Shown one piece after another: positions 17,161 to 26,338 of a stretch of 64,000 nucleotides of DNA (position 1 is its first letter; every line of letters begins with the position of its first letter). A model generated the notes under the pieces. The model was not told the origin of the DNA and searched no databases. It saw nothing but the letters and a program-made list of their open reading frames with translations. Location of the stretch: contig NZ_CP067396.1 in NCBI RefSeq assembly GCF_023617245.1, positions 2,480,001-2,544,000 of the forward strand, in the 5' to 3' direction. This stretch comes from Lysobacter enzymogenes (GTDB taxonomy: Bacteria; Pseudomonadota; Gammaproteobacteria; Xanthomonadales; Xanthomonadaceae). The position numbers were made by a program, and so were the translations under genes.

Positions 17161-17708
17161 CGCTCTGGCTCCGCTTCGGGAACCCCCTGTGCGGGCAAAG
17201 CTAGCCCACGACGGCGTTAGTTGTCCGTTACGAATAATTCGCGTTGCGTGAATTGTGAATAGGGCAGCGATTTGCTGCACGCAACCGCCCGGCGGGGACA
17301 ACTCCAGGCAGGCGGCGGAGCGCGCACAGACGGGCCGGCCGGCCGTTACCGGCCCTGCGCCGCGGTCCCCGCGGTATACGCGTCGACCCGGCCTGGGCAG
17401 CGGCCGGAAATCGCCGGAACCGGGTGAGAACAAGCGCGATTTGCGATCGCGCGCACCCTTGGACGCTGCCGGCGGGCCCCGGTCGCACGCCGCCGCCAAC
17501 GCCGTGCGCGGCGCCGCCGCGGGCGATGCCGGTGGGCGCGCACGGCCGAACGGATCGCCGCACATGCGTTCGGGCCGGCCGCGTTTGCGCGGCGCATATT
17601 GCGCCGCGCCGGGCCAAGGCTCAGGGTATGCAGCATCGCCGCGCGCGGCGCGGCGCCGCACCCACGCCGCGTCCGCGCGGCGTCGCTACGGATCCCGATG
17701 GAGCGTGC
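17161..17708. other. intergenic region between divergent genes, no gene seen
   Basis: About 550 bases. The first 120 are comparatively AT-rich (GTTACGAATAATTCGCGTTG near 17226) and probably hold the promoter of the hypothetical gene at 16813. The rest is GC-rich and could contain the leader of the diguanylate cyclase gene; open frames on the plus strand have shadow-like composition. Confidence 0.4.
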
Positions 17709-18776
17709 GTGACGGCAACCGATCCCAGCGCCTACGAAGCGGGCCGCGCCAGCGAACACCTGCGCTTCGTGGGCCGCATCTACCGCATGCGCAGCCTCGG
17801 CCTCGGGGTCGGCTTCTTCGCCGTCGCCGGCGTGCTCTACGAACAGGGCGCGGCGTGGTGGACCTGGGCGGCGCTGTTCGGCAACGGCTTCGTGTGGCCG
17901 TCGGCGGCGTACCTGATCGCCTCGCGCAGCCGCGATCCCGAATACGCCGAGTACCGCAACCTGCTGCTCGACTCGGCCGTGGGCGGGGTGTGGATCGCGG
18001 TCATGCAGTTCAACGTGGTGCCCAGCGCGCTGCTGGCGGTGATGCTCTCGGCCGACAAGATCGGCGTCGGCGGCTGGCGCTTCCTGCTGCGCACCGCCGC
18101 GGCCCAGGCCCTGGCCTGCGCGCTGGCCTGGGCCGCGCTCGGCTTCGGCTTCGCTCCGCACAGCTCGATGACGGTGATCCTGGCCTGCCTGCCTTTCATG
18201 TTCGTCTACCCGATGGCGATCAGCAGCGCCGCCTACGGCCTGGCGCGCAAGGTGGTGCGGCAGAACCGCCAGCTCGCCCACCTCAGCCGCACCGATCCGC
18301 TGACCGGGCTGCAGAACCGCCTGCACTGGGACGACTCGGCGACCGCGACCATGACCCACTGCGCGCGCAGCAACAAGCGCGCGGCGCTGGTGGTGATCGA
18401 CGTGGACCGGTTCAAGGAGATCAACGATTACCACGGCCACCAGGTCGGCGACGCGGTGCTGCGCCGGATCGCCGACGTGCTGCATCGCGCGGCGCGCATG
18501 ACCGACACCGCCAGCCGCATCGGCGGCGACGAGTTCGCCCTGATCGTGATGGACATCGACGGCGCCGGCGCCCGCGCGATCGCCGAGCGCCTGCGCTGCG
18601 CGGTCGAGGACGCGCGCTTCGACGAGGCGCCGGAGCTGCGCTGCACGGTCAGCATCGGCGTGGCCGCGACCGGCGCCAGGACCCTGACCGCGACGATGTG
18701 GATGCGCCATGCCGACGCGGCGTTGTACCGTGCCAAGCAAAACGGCCGCAACGCGGTGGTGGAGGCGGCGGAATGA
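17709..18776 (+). CDS. MASE2-GGDEF diguanylate cyclase
   Basis: 355 residues from a GTG at 17709, chosen because it precedes the membrane sensor domain directly. Residues about 15-185 form a MASE2-type domain with several membrane helices (GLGVGFFAVAGVLYEQG, then FMFVYPMAISSAAYG), as in AdrA/DgcC. The GGDEF domain from about 200 has RTDPLTGLQNR, an intact GGDEF active site and RMTD five residues before it, the RxxD product-inhibition site. It should make cyclic di-GMP at the inner membrane with feedback control. Overlaps the next small gene by ATGA. Confidence 0.92.
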   Translation: MTATDPSAYEAGRASEHLRFVGRIYRMRSLGLGVGFFAVAGVLYEQGAAWWTWAALFGNGFVWPSAAYLIASRSRDPEYAEYRNLLLDSAVGGVWIAVMQFNVVPSALLAVMLSADKIGVGGWRFLLRTAAAQALACALAWAALGFGFAPHSSMTVILACLPFMFVYPMAISSAAYGLARKVVRQNRQLAHLSRTDPLTGLQNRLHWDDSATATMTHCARSNKRAALVVIDVDRFKEINDYHGHQVGDAVLRRIADVLHRAARMTDTASRIGGDEFALIVMDIDGAGARAIAERLRCAVEDARFDEAPELRCTVSIGVAATGARTLTATMWMRHADAALYRAKQNGRNAVVEAAE

Positions 18777-19129
18777 GCATCGACGACAACGACCGAACCA
18801 CGCGCGCGCCGCCGGGACCGCGCGACGGCGGCGTGGACGAGGACTGGACCTCGTGGGCGCCGGCGGGCGGCTGGGACGGCTACGCCGACGAGCCCGCGGT
18901 GTTGGACGCGGTCCTGGACGGCGTGTCCGAAGCCGCGGGCCTGTGGCACAACATGAGTTTCCCGTCGCTGTCGGTCTGGGAATGGTGCGCCGACGGCAGC
19001 GCGATCGCGATCGCGTATCGCGACGACCGCATCGCCGGGCTGCAGACCAACGGCGGCGTCGCGCTCGAACACTTCCTCGCCGCGACCGCGGCGTTCGGTT
19101 TGATCGCGCGGGCGCCGGCCGGCGATTGA
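18773..19129 (+). CDS. hypothetical protein coupled to the diguanylate cyclase
   Basis: 118 residues, acidic and Trp-rich at the N-terminus (DEDWTSWAPAGGWDGYADEP). No membrane segment or family recognised. Its ATG overlaps the cyclase stop codon (ATGA), so the two are translated together and the protein may modulate or report on the cyclase. That link is an inference from position only. Confidence 0.65.
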   Translation: MSIDDNDRTTRAPPGPRDGGVDEDWTSWAPAGGWDGYADEPAVLDAVLDGVSEAAGLWHNMSFPSLSVWEWCADGSAIAIAYRDDRIAGLQTNGGVALEHFLAATAAFGLIARAPAGD

Positions 19130-19265
19130 GCCGCCGGCCGGCGCGGACGCCCGCGCCGCGCCGACCGGGCGGCCGGTATTTGCCAGCGCGCGACGCCGCT
19201 CTCTAGAATCCCAGCACCGCCGGCCGTCGCCGCGCCGGCACTGGTTCCCCCTACCAAGGCGAGGC

Positions 19266-20555
19266 ATGGCACAGCACGACAACAGCATCGCGCACGCGCG
19301 CATCGGCGTGATCGGCCTGGGCTACGTCGGCCTGCCGCTGGCGCTGGAATTCGGCAAGCGCTACGACACCGTCGGCTACGACATCGACCCGGTGCGCGTG
19401 GCCCAGCTCAGCACCGGCGAGGACCGCCACCACGAGCACGGCGCCGACGAGATCCGCGCCGCCGCGCGCCTGCGCTTCAGCGCCGCGCTGGAAGACCTGG
19501 ACGACCGCGACGTGTTCGTGGTGACCGTGCCCACGCCGGTGGACGAGCACAAGCGGCCCGACTTCACCCCGCTGATCCTCGCCAGCCGCGCGCTCGGCGG
19601 CGTGCTCAAGGCCGGCGGCACCGTGATCTACGAATCCACCGTCTACCCCGGCGCGACCGAAGAGATCTGCATCCCCGAGCTGGAACGCGTCTCGGGCCTG
19701 CGCTGCAACGTCGATTTCTTCGTCGGCTACAGCCCCGAGCGGATCAACCCGGGCGACCGCCAGCGCCGCCTGGTCGACATCCCCAAGGTCACCTCCGGCT
19801 CCAGTCCCGCCGGCGCCGAGCGGGTCGATGCGCTCTACCGCAGCATCATTCCCGCCGGCACCCACCGCGCGTCCAGCCTGCGCGTGGCCGAGGCCTCGAA
19901 GGTCATCGAGAACACCCAGCGCGACGCCAACATCGCCCTGGTCAACGAGTTCGCGCTGATCTTCCAGCGCCTGGGCATCGACACCACCGAAGTGCTGGAA
20001 GCGGCCGGGACCAAGTGGAACTTCCTGCCGTTCCGCCCGGGCCTGGTCGGCGGCCACTGCATCGGCGTGGACCCGTACTACCTGATCCAGAAGGCGCAGA
20101 GCGCGGGCTACTACCCCGACATCCTGCTGGCGTGCCGGCGCATCAACGACGCCATGGGCGGCTTCGTCGCGGCGGAGGTGATCAAGCGCATGATCCAGCG
20201 CGGCGTCGCCATCGCCGGCTCGCGCATCCTCATCCTCGGCCTGACCTTCAAGGAAAACTGCGCCGACCTGCGCAACACCCGGGTGATCGACCTGGCGCGC
20301 GAGTTCGGCGAATATCGCGCGCGGGTGGAGATCTGCGATCCCTGGGCCAACGCCGAGGAAGCGCGGCGCGAGTACGGCCTGGACATGGTCGAGACCCCCG
20401 AGCGCGGCGCCTACGACGCGGTCGTGATCGCGGTCGCGCACGAACAGTTCCGCGCCCTCGGCGCGGCCGGCGCGCGTGCCTACGGCAAGCCCGGCGCCTT
20501 GCTGTACGACATCAAGAGCCTGTACCCGCGCGAAGACGTCGACGCGCGGTTGTAG
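19266..20555 (+). CDS. tviB: UDP-N-acetyl-hexosamine / UDP-sugar 6-dehydrogenase (TviB/WbpO type)
   Basis: 429 residues with the three-part fold of UDP-sugar dehydrogenases: an N-terminal Rossmann motif (IGVIGLGYVGLPLALEFG), a central dimer domain and the catalytic Cys in GLVGGHCIGVDPYYL. Closest in pattern to TviB/WbpO, which oxidise UDP-GlcNAc or UDP-GalNAc to the uronic acid used in surface polysaccharides. It stands alone here without other polysaccharide genes; both flanks are short or repeat-bearing. Oxidised substrate not certain. Confidence 0.88.
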   Translation: MAQHDNSIAHARIGVIGLGYVGLPLALEFGKRYDTVGYDIDPVRVAQLSTGEDRHHEHGADEIRAAARLRFSAALEDLDDRDVFVVTVPTPVDEHKRPDFTPLILASRALGGVLKAGGTVIYESTVYPGATEEICIPELERVSGLRCNVDFFVGYSPERINPGDRQRRLVDIPKVTSGSSPAGAERVDALYRSIIPAGTHRASSLRVAEASKVIENTQRDANIALVNEFALIFQRLGIDTTEVLEAAGTKWNFLPFRPGLVGGHCIGVDPYYLIQKAQSAGYYPDILLACRRINDAMGGFVAAEVIKRMIQRGVAIAGSRILILGLTFKENCADLRNTRVIDLAREFGEYRARVEICDPWANAEEARREYGLDMVETPERGAYDAVVIAVAHEQFRALGAAGARAYGKPGALLYDIKSLYPREDVDARL

Positions 20556-20561
20556 CGGCGG

Positions 20562-20775
20562 GGCCTTCAGGCCGACGCTTTTCGATCCGCTCGCTGCGTA
20601 GCTTCTGAAAAGAAAGCATCGGGGCTGAAGCCCCTCCCACAAAAGCCACCAGTTTTAGCCTTCAGCTGTGCGGCGATGCGCTCCTGTGGGAGGGCCTTCA
20701 GGCCCGATGCTTCTCGATCCGATCGCCGCGCAGCACCGGAAAGGAAAGCATCGGGGCTGAAGCCCCTCCCACGAC
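20562..20775. repeat. tandem cluster of GTGGGAGGGCCTTCAGGCCC-family inverted repeats
   Basis: Four arms in about 210 bases: a partial arm at 20564, GCATCGGGGCTGAAGCCCCT at about 20618, GGGAGGGCCTTCAGGCCCGA at about 20690 and GCATCGGGGCTGAAGCCCCT again at about 20749. The second and fourth arms are near-identical, so the unit is duplicated. Fills most of the gap between the two flanking genes. Confidence 0.85.
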
Positions 20776-20875
20776 AGCACCCAGCCTCGCAGGACAGCGA
20801 TCCGCCCGCGCCCGTACAGACCTTGCACGCGGCCGCGGGTATGCTCGACCCCAGCCCGTGAACCTTCCGATCGCC

Positions 20876-22501
20876 ATGATGCGCTATGCCGCTTACGTCG
20901 CCAGCCTGGTCCTGACCTTGGTCTGCGCGACCCTGGTCGTCCTGCACCACCCGTACTGGCTATGGGGCCTGGCCGCGTTCGGCGCGATCGCCGCGTTGGG
21001 CACCGCCGACCTGCTGCAGACCCGCAGCACCCTGCGCCGCAACTACCCGGTGCTGGCCCACTTCCGCTACGGCCTGGAATCCATCGGCCCGGAAATGCGC
21101 CAGTACTTCATCGAGGCCGACACCGCCGAGGTTCCGTTCTCGCGGCAACAGCGCGCGCTGGTCTACCAGCGCTCCAAGTCGGTCAACGACGTGCGCCCGT
21201 TCGGCAGCCAGGTCGACGTCTACGGCCTGGACTACGAATGGATCAACCATTCGCTGGCGCCGACCGCGCACGTCGCCCACGACTTCCGCGTGACCATCGG
21301 CGAGAACACCGCCCACCCGTACGCGGCCAGCGTGTTCAACATCTCGGCGATGAGCTTCGGCTCGCTCTCGGCCAACGCCATCCGCGCGCTCAACAAGGGC
21401 GCCAAGCTCGGCGGCTTCTACCACGACACCGGCGAAGGCTCGATCTCGCCCTATCATCGCGAGAACGGCGGCGACCTAGTCTGGGAAATCGGCTCGGGCT
21501 ATTTCGGCTGCCGCGACGAGCGCGGGCTCTTCAGCGAAGAGCGCTTCGTCGCCAACGCCGGCGACGCGCAAGTGAAGATGATCGAGATCAAGCTCTCGCA
21601 AGGCGCCAAGCCCGGCCACGGCGGGGTGTTGCCGGCGGCCAAGGTCAGCGCGGAAATCTCCGCCACGCGCGGCGTGCCGATGGGCCAGGACTGCGTCTCG
21701 CCGGCCGCGCACACCGCGTTCGATTCGCCGCTGGGCCTGCTGAAGTTCGTGGCGCGGCTGCGCGAGCTGTCCGGCGGCAAGCCGGTCGGCTTCAAGCTCG
21801 CCATCGGCCACCCGTGGGAATGGTTCGGCATCGCCAAGGCCATGCACGAAAGCGGGCTGCTGCCGGATTTCATCGTCGTCGACGGCGCCGAAGGCGGCAC
21901 CGGCGCGGCGCCGGCGGAGTTCATCGACCACGTCGGCGTGCCGATGCACGAGGCGTTGATGCTGGTGCACAACACCCTGGTCGGATTGGACCTGCGCGAC
22001 AAGATCCGGATCGGCGCCGCCGGCCGCATCACCAGCGCGTTCGACATCGCCCGCACCTTGGCGATGGGCGCGGACTGGTGCAACGCCGGGCGCGGCTACA
22101 TGTTCGCGCTGGGCTGCATCCAGGCGCAGAGCTGCCACACCGACCGCTGTCCGACCGGCATCGCCACCCAGGACCCGAGCCGCTGGAACAAGCTCGACGT
22201 GCCGGACAAATCCACGCGCGTGTTCCACTTCCACGAGAACACCCTCAAGGCATTGCGCGATCTGCTGTGCGCGGCCGGCCTGAGCCATCCTTCGCAGATC
22301 GGCCCCGAGCACATCCTGCGCCGGGTCTCGCCGACCGAAGTGCGCTCGCTCGGCGCGCTGTACAACTTCCTCGCCCCGGGCGAACTGCTCGGCAAGGTGC
22401 CGGCGCACGCGGTGTTCCAGTCGTTTTGGGCCGGCGCGCGCAGCGATTCCTTCGCCGCGCCCGAGCGGGTGCTGGCGATGCGGGCGAGCAAGTCGTTCTG
22501 A
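20876..22501 (+). CDS. FMN-binding glutamate-synthase-like protein, membrane-anchored
   Basis: 541 residues from the ATG at 20876 (a GTG at 20858 is possible; neither has a clear ribosome site). Two N-terminal hydrophobic helices (about residues 1-45) precede a domain matching the FMN-binding synthase barrel of glutamate synthase: GDTGEGSISPYH, VDGAEGGTGAAPAEF and GADWCNAGRGYMFALGCIQA with further Cys in QSCHTDRCPTGIA that would hold an iron-sulfur centre. It lacks the glutamine amidotransferase domain, so it is not a classical GltB. Physiological reaction unknown. Confidence 0.85.
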   Translation: MMRYAAYVASLVLTLVCATLVVLHHPYWLWGLAAFGAIAALGTADLLQTRSTLRRNYPVLAHFRYGLESIGPEMRQYFIEADTAEVPFSRQQRALVYQRSKSVNDVRPFGSQVDVYGLDYEWINHSLAPTAHVAHDFRVTIGENTAHPYAASVFNISAMSFGSLSANAIRALNKGAKLGGFYHDTGEGSISPYHRENGGDLVWEIGSGYFGCRDERGLFSEERFVANAGDAQVKMIEIKLSQGAKPGHGGVLPAAKVSAEISATRGVPMGQDCVSPAAHTAFDSPLGLLKFVARLRELSGGKPVGFKLAIGHPWEWFGIAKAMHESGLLPDFIVVDGAEGGTGAAPAEFIDHVGVPMHEALMLVHNTLVGLDLRDKIRIGAAGRITSAFDIARTLAMGADWCNAGRGYMFALGCIQAQSCHTDRCPTGIATQDPSRWNKLDVPDKSTRVFHFHENTLKALRDLLCAAGLSHPSQIGPEHILRRVSPTEVRSLGALYNFLAPGELLGKVPAHAVFQSFWAGARSDSFAAPERVLAMRASKSF

Positions 22502-22551
22502 GGGGGGCGGCGCGCGGCGGTTCGCGCCGTCTTGGGGCGATCGTTGCGAGC

Positions 22552-22655
22552 AAGATCAAAATGGGTTCCGGCTTTCGCCGGAATGACGGGTTGGGGAGTT
22601 GCGTAGCGTCCCAGCCCCCCGTCATTCCGGCGAAAGCCGGAACCCATTTCGACTT
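22552..22655. repeat. REP-like inverted repeat, GTCATTCCGGCGAAAGCCGGAA family
   Basis: Arms GGGTTCCGGCTTTCGCCGGA (22563) and its complement in CATTCCGGCGAAAGCCGGAA (22623), separated by about 40 bases; AAGATCAAAATGGG and CCCATTTCGACTTTC lie outside the arms. Same family as 10197 and 51171. Confidence 0.9.
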
Positions 22656-22703
22656 TCGCTCTTCGCAGGTACGCCCGCGCAGCGACGTACTACACCCGTC
22701 GCT

Positions 22704-23069
22704 TCACAACAGCTCCAGCACCCGCTCCGGCGGCCGCCCGATCGTCGCGCGCCCGCCATGCACGAACAGCGGCCGCTCGATCAGGCGCGGATGCGCCGCC
22801 ATCGCCGCGATCAACGCGTCGTCGCTCAGCGCAGCGTCGTCCAGCCCGAGTTGCCTGTATTCGTCCTCGCCGCTGCGCAGCAGTCCGCGCGCGCCGATTC
22901 CGAGCAGGCCCAGCAGTTCGCGCAGTTCCGCCGCGTCGGGCGGCGATTCCAGGTAGGCGACCACGGCCGGTTCGATGCCGCGTTCGCGCAGCAACTCCAG
23001 CGCGCCGCGCGACTTGGAGCAGCGCGGGTTGTGGTACAGGCGGGTAGGGGCGCGATGGGCGTCGGACAT
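22704..23069 (-). CDS. arsC: ArsC-family arsenate reductase (glutaredoxin type)
   Basis: 121 residues, thioredoxin-like ArsC fold. The catalytic Cys sits in YHNPRCSKSRGALELL, and the later Arg-Pro region IERPLFVHGGRATIGRPPE holds the conserved Arg residues. Uses glutathione and glutaredoxin to reduce arsenate to arsenite; some members (YffB/Spx-like) do other work and this cannot be told apart from sequence alone. No other ars gene in the window. Confidence 0.88.
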   Translation of the reverse strand: MSDAHRAPTRLYHNPRCSKSRGALELLRERGIEPAVVAYLESPPDAAELRELLGLLGIGARGLLRSGEDEYRQLGLDDAALSDDALIAAMAAHPRLIERPLFVHGGRATIGRPPERVLELL

Positions 23070-23211
23070 TAGGCAGGCTCCTGAAGGCGGGGCGGCACGT
23101 GCCGCGACGGGCGCCGGGTTCGCGCCGAGGTCGTGCCGGATCTGCGCGGGCAGCGTGCAGCGCAACCGCGCCGCCGCACGATGCGTCGGCGGCGAATCCG
23201 CGCCGCGCAAC

Positions 23212-23237
23212 GAAAAAAGCCGGCTTTCGCCGGCTCG
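23212..23237 (-). terminator. terminator after tRNA-Val
   Basis: On the minus strand: GAGCCGGC-GAAA-GCCGGCTTTTTTC, a tight hairpin with a run of six T. It lies just past the tRNA 3' end. Confidence 0.8.
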
Positions 23238-23248
23238 TTTCTTGCAAC

Positions 23249-23323
23249 TGGTGGGCGGTGCAGGGTTCGAACCTGCGACCCTCGCCGTGTGAAGGCGATG
23301 CTCTACCGCTGAGCTAACCGCCC
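23249..23323 (-). tRNA. tRNA-Val(CAC)
   Basis: 75 bases including CCA. Acceptor GGGCGGT/ACCGCCC, D arm GCTC/GAGC, anticodon stem TCGCC/GGCGA with loop TTCACAC reading CAC, T arm GCAGG-TTCGAAC-CCTGC. Single copy here with its own promoter and terminator. Confidence 0.97.
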
Positions 23324-23341
23324 GATGTAATCGGGTCGCAA

Positions 23342-23370
23342 ATTGTAATCGCGAGATCGGGAACTGACAA
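23342..23370 (-). promoter_or_regulatory. promoter of tRNA-Val
   Basis: Minus strand: TTGTCA, a 17-base spacer and TACAAT, ending 19 bases upstream of the tRNA 5' end. Near-consensus sigma-70 promoter. Confidence 0.8.
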
Positions 23371-23711
23371 GCCTTTGCAGCGCTTCGTTGCCCGGAGCCC
23401 CCGGCCGCCGGTTTTCAAGCGAAAACACCGGTACGACAGGGGTTCCCCACGATCCGGACCGGCGTAGCGAGCGCGGCGGTCCTCCCGCATCGCAGCCTGC
23501 GATCCGAACCGTGCGCCCGGCGCGCGCCCGGCAGGGGCGGCGACTGGCGCTTGCGGCCGTGGCGGCGGCGAAGCGGGCGCGCATCGTAGCCGAACCCGCG
23601 CGCCGACTCCAGCCCGCCAGAGCCAAGCCGCAGCAGCCAAGCCGCCGCAGCAGGCCGCAGCAGACAGGCCGCCGCGGCAGGTCCAGCGACCCTGCCGAGC
23701 CGCCGCGGCGC

Positions 23712-24566
23712 TTACTCCAACTGCGCCTTCGCGTACGCCGCGTCCAGCGTTTCCATCGCGTCGGCCGGCTTGAGCTTGGCCGCCTTCTCGTACGCCGCCG
23801 CAGCCGCGTCTTCCTGCTTGTCGCCGTGCAGCAGCATCAGCACGTTGCCGTGCTCGATGTGGGCGATGGGCGAATCCGGGGTCAGCTTGAGCGCAGTCTT
23901 GATGTGCTTTTCCGATTCGCTGGCCTTGGCGCCGTAGGTGAGGCCGCCGATCATGCCGCCGATCTTGTCGATGATCTCGGCGTGGTACAGCGCCATCGCG
24001 GTATGCGCTTCGGCGTGCTTGGGCTCGCGTTCCAGGGTCGCGTCGAGCGCCGCGCGGACTTTGCCGGCGATGCCGTCCTTGAGCGCCTTGGCGATGCTCA
24101 GGCCCTGGCTGTAGCGGCCCAGGGCGAAGGCGTAGCGGTAGTGGCTGTTGGCTTCGTCCGGCAGCGCGGCGACCGCGGCTTCGGCCAGCTTGGCGGCCTG
24201 CTGGTAGCGCTTGAGCTGCTCGGCTTCGTCTTCGACCAGATAGGTCGCGTGGATCCCCAAGGCTTTGACCGCGACCGAGGCGCCGACCGGGCCGAGCTTC
24301 TCGCCGGCGTCGAAGGCGGCCTTGAAGTCGCCGCGGTGGAACGCGCGCCAGGCCTCCTGCAGCGTTTCGGCCAAGGCGTCGGCGTCGACGCCCTTGGGCG
24401 CGGCCTTGCCGGCGGCCTTGATCAGCGCGCCCGCGCGCTTGGCGTCGGGGAAGGGCTCGGCATCGCCGGCGTGCAGCTTGGGCCAGGCTTTCTTGAGGGC
24501 GTCGCCGGCGTAGGCGAAGGCCTTGGCATCGTGCGGGAACGCGGCCCAGGCGGTCTTGGCGGCCAT
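23712..24566 (-). CDS. TPR-like repeat protein
   Basis: 284 residues from the ATG at 24566. Helical repeat segments of the TPR type, e.g. HYRYAFALGRYSQGLSIAKA and AHIEHGNVLMLLHGDKQEDA, cover the C-terminal two thirds. No signal peptide. Lys- and Ala-rich. TPR proteins act as scaffolds for protein-protein contacts; the partner is not deducible. The start is divergent from the phasin-like gene at 24756. Confidence 0.7.
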   Translation of the reverse strand: MAAKTAWAAFPHDAKAFAYAGDALKKAWPKLHAGDAEPFPDAKRAGALIKAAGKAAPKGVDADALAETLQEAWRAFHRGDFKAAFDAGEKLGPVGASVAVKALGIHATYLVEDEAEQLKRYQQAAKLAEAAVAALPDEANSHYRYAFALGRYSQGLSIAKALKDGIAGKVRAALDATLEREPKHAEAHTAMALYHAEIIDKIGGMIGGLTYGAKASESEKHIKTALKLTPDSPIAHIEHGNVLMLLHGDKQEDAAAAAYEKAAKLKPADAMETLDAAYAKAQLE

Positions 24567-24755
24567 GTACTGTCCTTGTCGAGCGGAAGGGAATCGAAGC
24601 GGCAGCATCCCGCCGCGGCGCGACGCTGGCAAGAGGGCCGGCGCCGGCCGCGCGCGCTGTGCGCAAGCTGAAGCGGCTAGTGCCATTGCTCGATGGCCGC
24701 TGGCGATAGTGCGCGGGCGAAACCGTCCATTCCGGGCGGTCGACGGAGCGCAATC

Positions 24756-25187
24756 ATGGCAGTGGGCAAACGCAACAAGCAGGCCGCGGCGAAGCCGGCC
24801 GCCTCCCCGACCACGACGCTGCGGCACTTGTGGCTGGCGGGACTGGGCCTGGCCGCGGTCGCGCGCCGCGAGGCGCTGGCCGGTGCCGGCCGCGCGGCGG
24901 GGCAGGTCGAGGCGCTGCAGCGGCGCGTGCGCGAAGCCGCGTCGGACGCGCGCGGCAACGTCGTCGACGGGATCGAGAACATGCGCGGCCAGGTCGAGCC
25001 GAAGGTGGTGCAGTTCAGCGCCGAGGTCGAGGCGCGGCTGGCGCCGGTGCTCGACAAGCTCGGCCTGAAGGGCCAGCGCAAGCCGCGCGCGCAGCGCAAG
25101 GGCCGCAAGCCGGCGGCGAAGAGCAAGGCGCCGGCCGCGCGCCGGGCCCCGCGCAAGCCGGCCGCGCGCCGCGCGCGCAAGGCCTGA
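24756..25187 (+). CDS. phasin-family/PhaF-like protein with histone-like basic tail
   Basis: 143 residues from the ATG at 24756, which has GGAG ahead. The N-terminal part has a short helical phasin-like region (TTLRHLWLAGLGLAAVARRE, then a coiled coil to about residue 95). The C-terminal 45 residues are almost only Lys, Arg, Ala and Pro (AAKSKAPAARRAPRKPAARR), a histone H1-like tail. PhaF-type proteins coat PHA or lipid granules and bind DNA through such a tail. A second phasin-like gene is at 30545. Confidence 0.7.
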   Translation: MAVGKRNKQAAAKPAASPTTTLRHLWLAGLGLAAVARREALAGAGRAAGQVEALQRRVREAASDARGNVVDGIENMRGQVEPKVVQFSAEVEARLAPVLDKLGLKGQRKPRAQRKGRKPAAKSKAPAARRAPRKPAARRARKA

Positions 25188-25200
25188 GCGTTCGAAACAG

Positions 25201-25239
25201 GAACGAAAACAGGGCGCCTCGCGGCGCCCTGTTCGTTTG
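25201..25239. terminator. bidirectional terminator
   Basis: GAACGAAAACAGGGCGCC, loop TCGC, then GGCGCCCTGTTCGTTTGC: a long near-perfect hairpin with A-rich and T-rich ends, placed between the convergent genes at 24756 and 25266. Confidence 0.75.
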
Positions 25240-25265
25240 CCGGCCGGCGGTGCCGCGGGTCGGCC

Positions 25266-25463
25266 TCAGCCGCCGAAACCGCACATCTGCTCGCACTTGC
25301 GCAGCCGGCCCTCGCAGATCGTCGCCGGCGCGCCCTGGCCGACGCAGTAGCGATAGACCTGCATGCAGTAATCGGGCTTGCAGGCGGCGTCGACGATCGA
25401 GGCGTAGCCCAGGCTCATGGCCAGTACGGCCAGCAGCGGCAGTTTGTTGACGATGGCGTTCAT
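25266..25463 (-). CDS. small secreted Cys-rich hypothetical protein
   Basis: 65 residues: an N-terminal signal sequence (KLPLLAVLAMSLGYASIVDA, cleavage likely after ADA) then a short mature part with six Cys (CKPDYC, RYC, TIC, KCEQMC). It should be exported and disulfide-bonded. No family recognised. Convergent with the phasin-like gene across a shared terminator. Confidence 0.7.
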   Translation of the reverse strand: MNAIVNKLPLLAVLAMSLGYASIVDAACKPDYCMQVYRYCVGQGAPATICEGRLRKCEQMCGFGG

Positions 25464-25674
25464 GCGCTTCCCTCCTGGTGGCGCGGGTGATGGCGCGGGC
25501 GCGCGCAGCGGCGGCCCGCGGCCCGGCCGCGACGCGGCCGGTTCGCGCAGGCTAGGACGGAACCGGCGCCCGGCGCGGCGGCGCGCGGCCGATCTGTGAC
25601 GCAGGCGGGGCGATCGTGACTTCAGGCCCGTCGCGTAACGGGCGCGCGCCCCGCATTCAGCGCGCACCGGCCGT

Positions 25675-26301
25675 TCAGTCGAGGTAGGCGCGGATCAGCG
25701 TGTTCAGGTGCATGCGCTCGGCGTCGCGCAGGAACGGCGACAGCAGCATCATGACCTGGACGATGCCGTCGCGGATCGCCGCGTGCTCGTCCTTGTCGCC
25801 GCGCGCGGCGGCGTAGTTGAGCCAGAAGGTCGCGATCACCAGCACGTTGGTCGCGGTCGCGGCGAGTTCGTCGCCGGAGGCGCGCATGACCCCGGCCTGC
25901 GACAGCCCGCGCATGACCAGGTGCGCCTGCTCGTCGGCGCGCTTGAGGATGCGGGCGAAGCGCATGCGCAGGCGGCGGTTGCGGCTGAGGATCTCGACCA
26001 GGTCGCGGTACAGGAAGCGGTAGTCCCAGATGCACTCGAACACCAGGTGCAGCTGCAGCCAGATGTCCTCCAGCCCCGGCAGGCGGCCCTGCGGCGCGGC
26101 CAGGGCGGCGTCCATGCGCTCCTCGAATCGAGCGAACAGCTGCTCGATGATGTCGTCCTTGTTGCGGAAGTGGTAGTACAGGTTGCCGGGGCTGATCTCC
26201 AGCTCGTCGGCGATGTGGTTGGTGGTGACGTTGGGCTCGCCTTGCGCGTTGAACATGATCAACGCGGCATCGAGGATGCGCTGTCGGGTCTGCTTCGCCA
26301 T
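25675..26301 (-). CDS. TetR-family transcriptional regulator
   Basis: 208 residues. N-terminal helix-turn-helix (residues about 8-55: TRQRILDAALIMFNAQGEPN, NHIADELEISPGNLYYHFRN), then a helical ligand-binding domain. Lies 37 bases past the stop of the acyl-CoA-binding protein gene on the same strand, so the two probably form an operon divergent from the fatty acyl reductase gene. A lipid or acyl-CoA ligand is therefore plausible, but not shown by sequence. Confidence 0.88.
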   Translation of the reverse strand: MAKQTRQRILDAALIMFNAQGEPNVTTNHIADELEISPGNLYYHFRNKDDIIEQLFARFEERMDAALAAPQGRLPGLEDIWLQLHLVFECIWDYRFLYRDLVEILSRNRRLRMRFARILKRADEQAHLVMRGLSQAGVMRASGDELAATATNVLVIATFWLNYAAARGDKDEHAAIRDGIVQVMMLLSPFLRDAERMHLNTLIRAYLD

Positions 26302-26338
26302 CGTGCGGCCGGGCGGGGGACGGGGCCGGGACGCGGCG

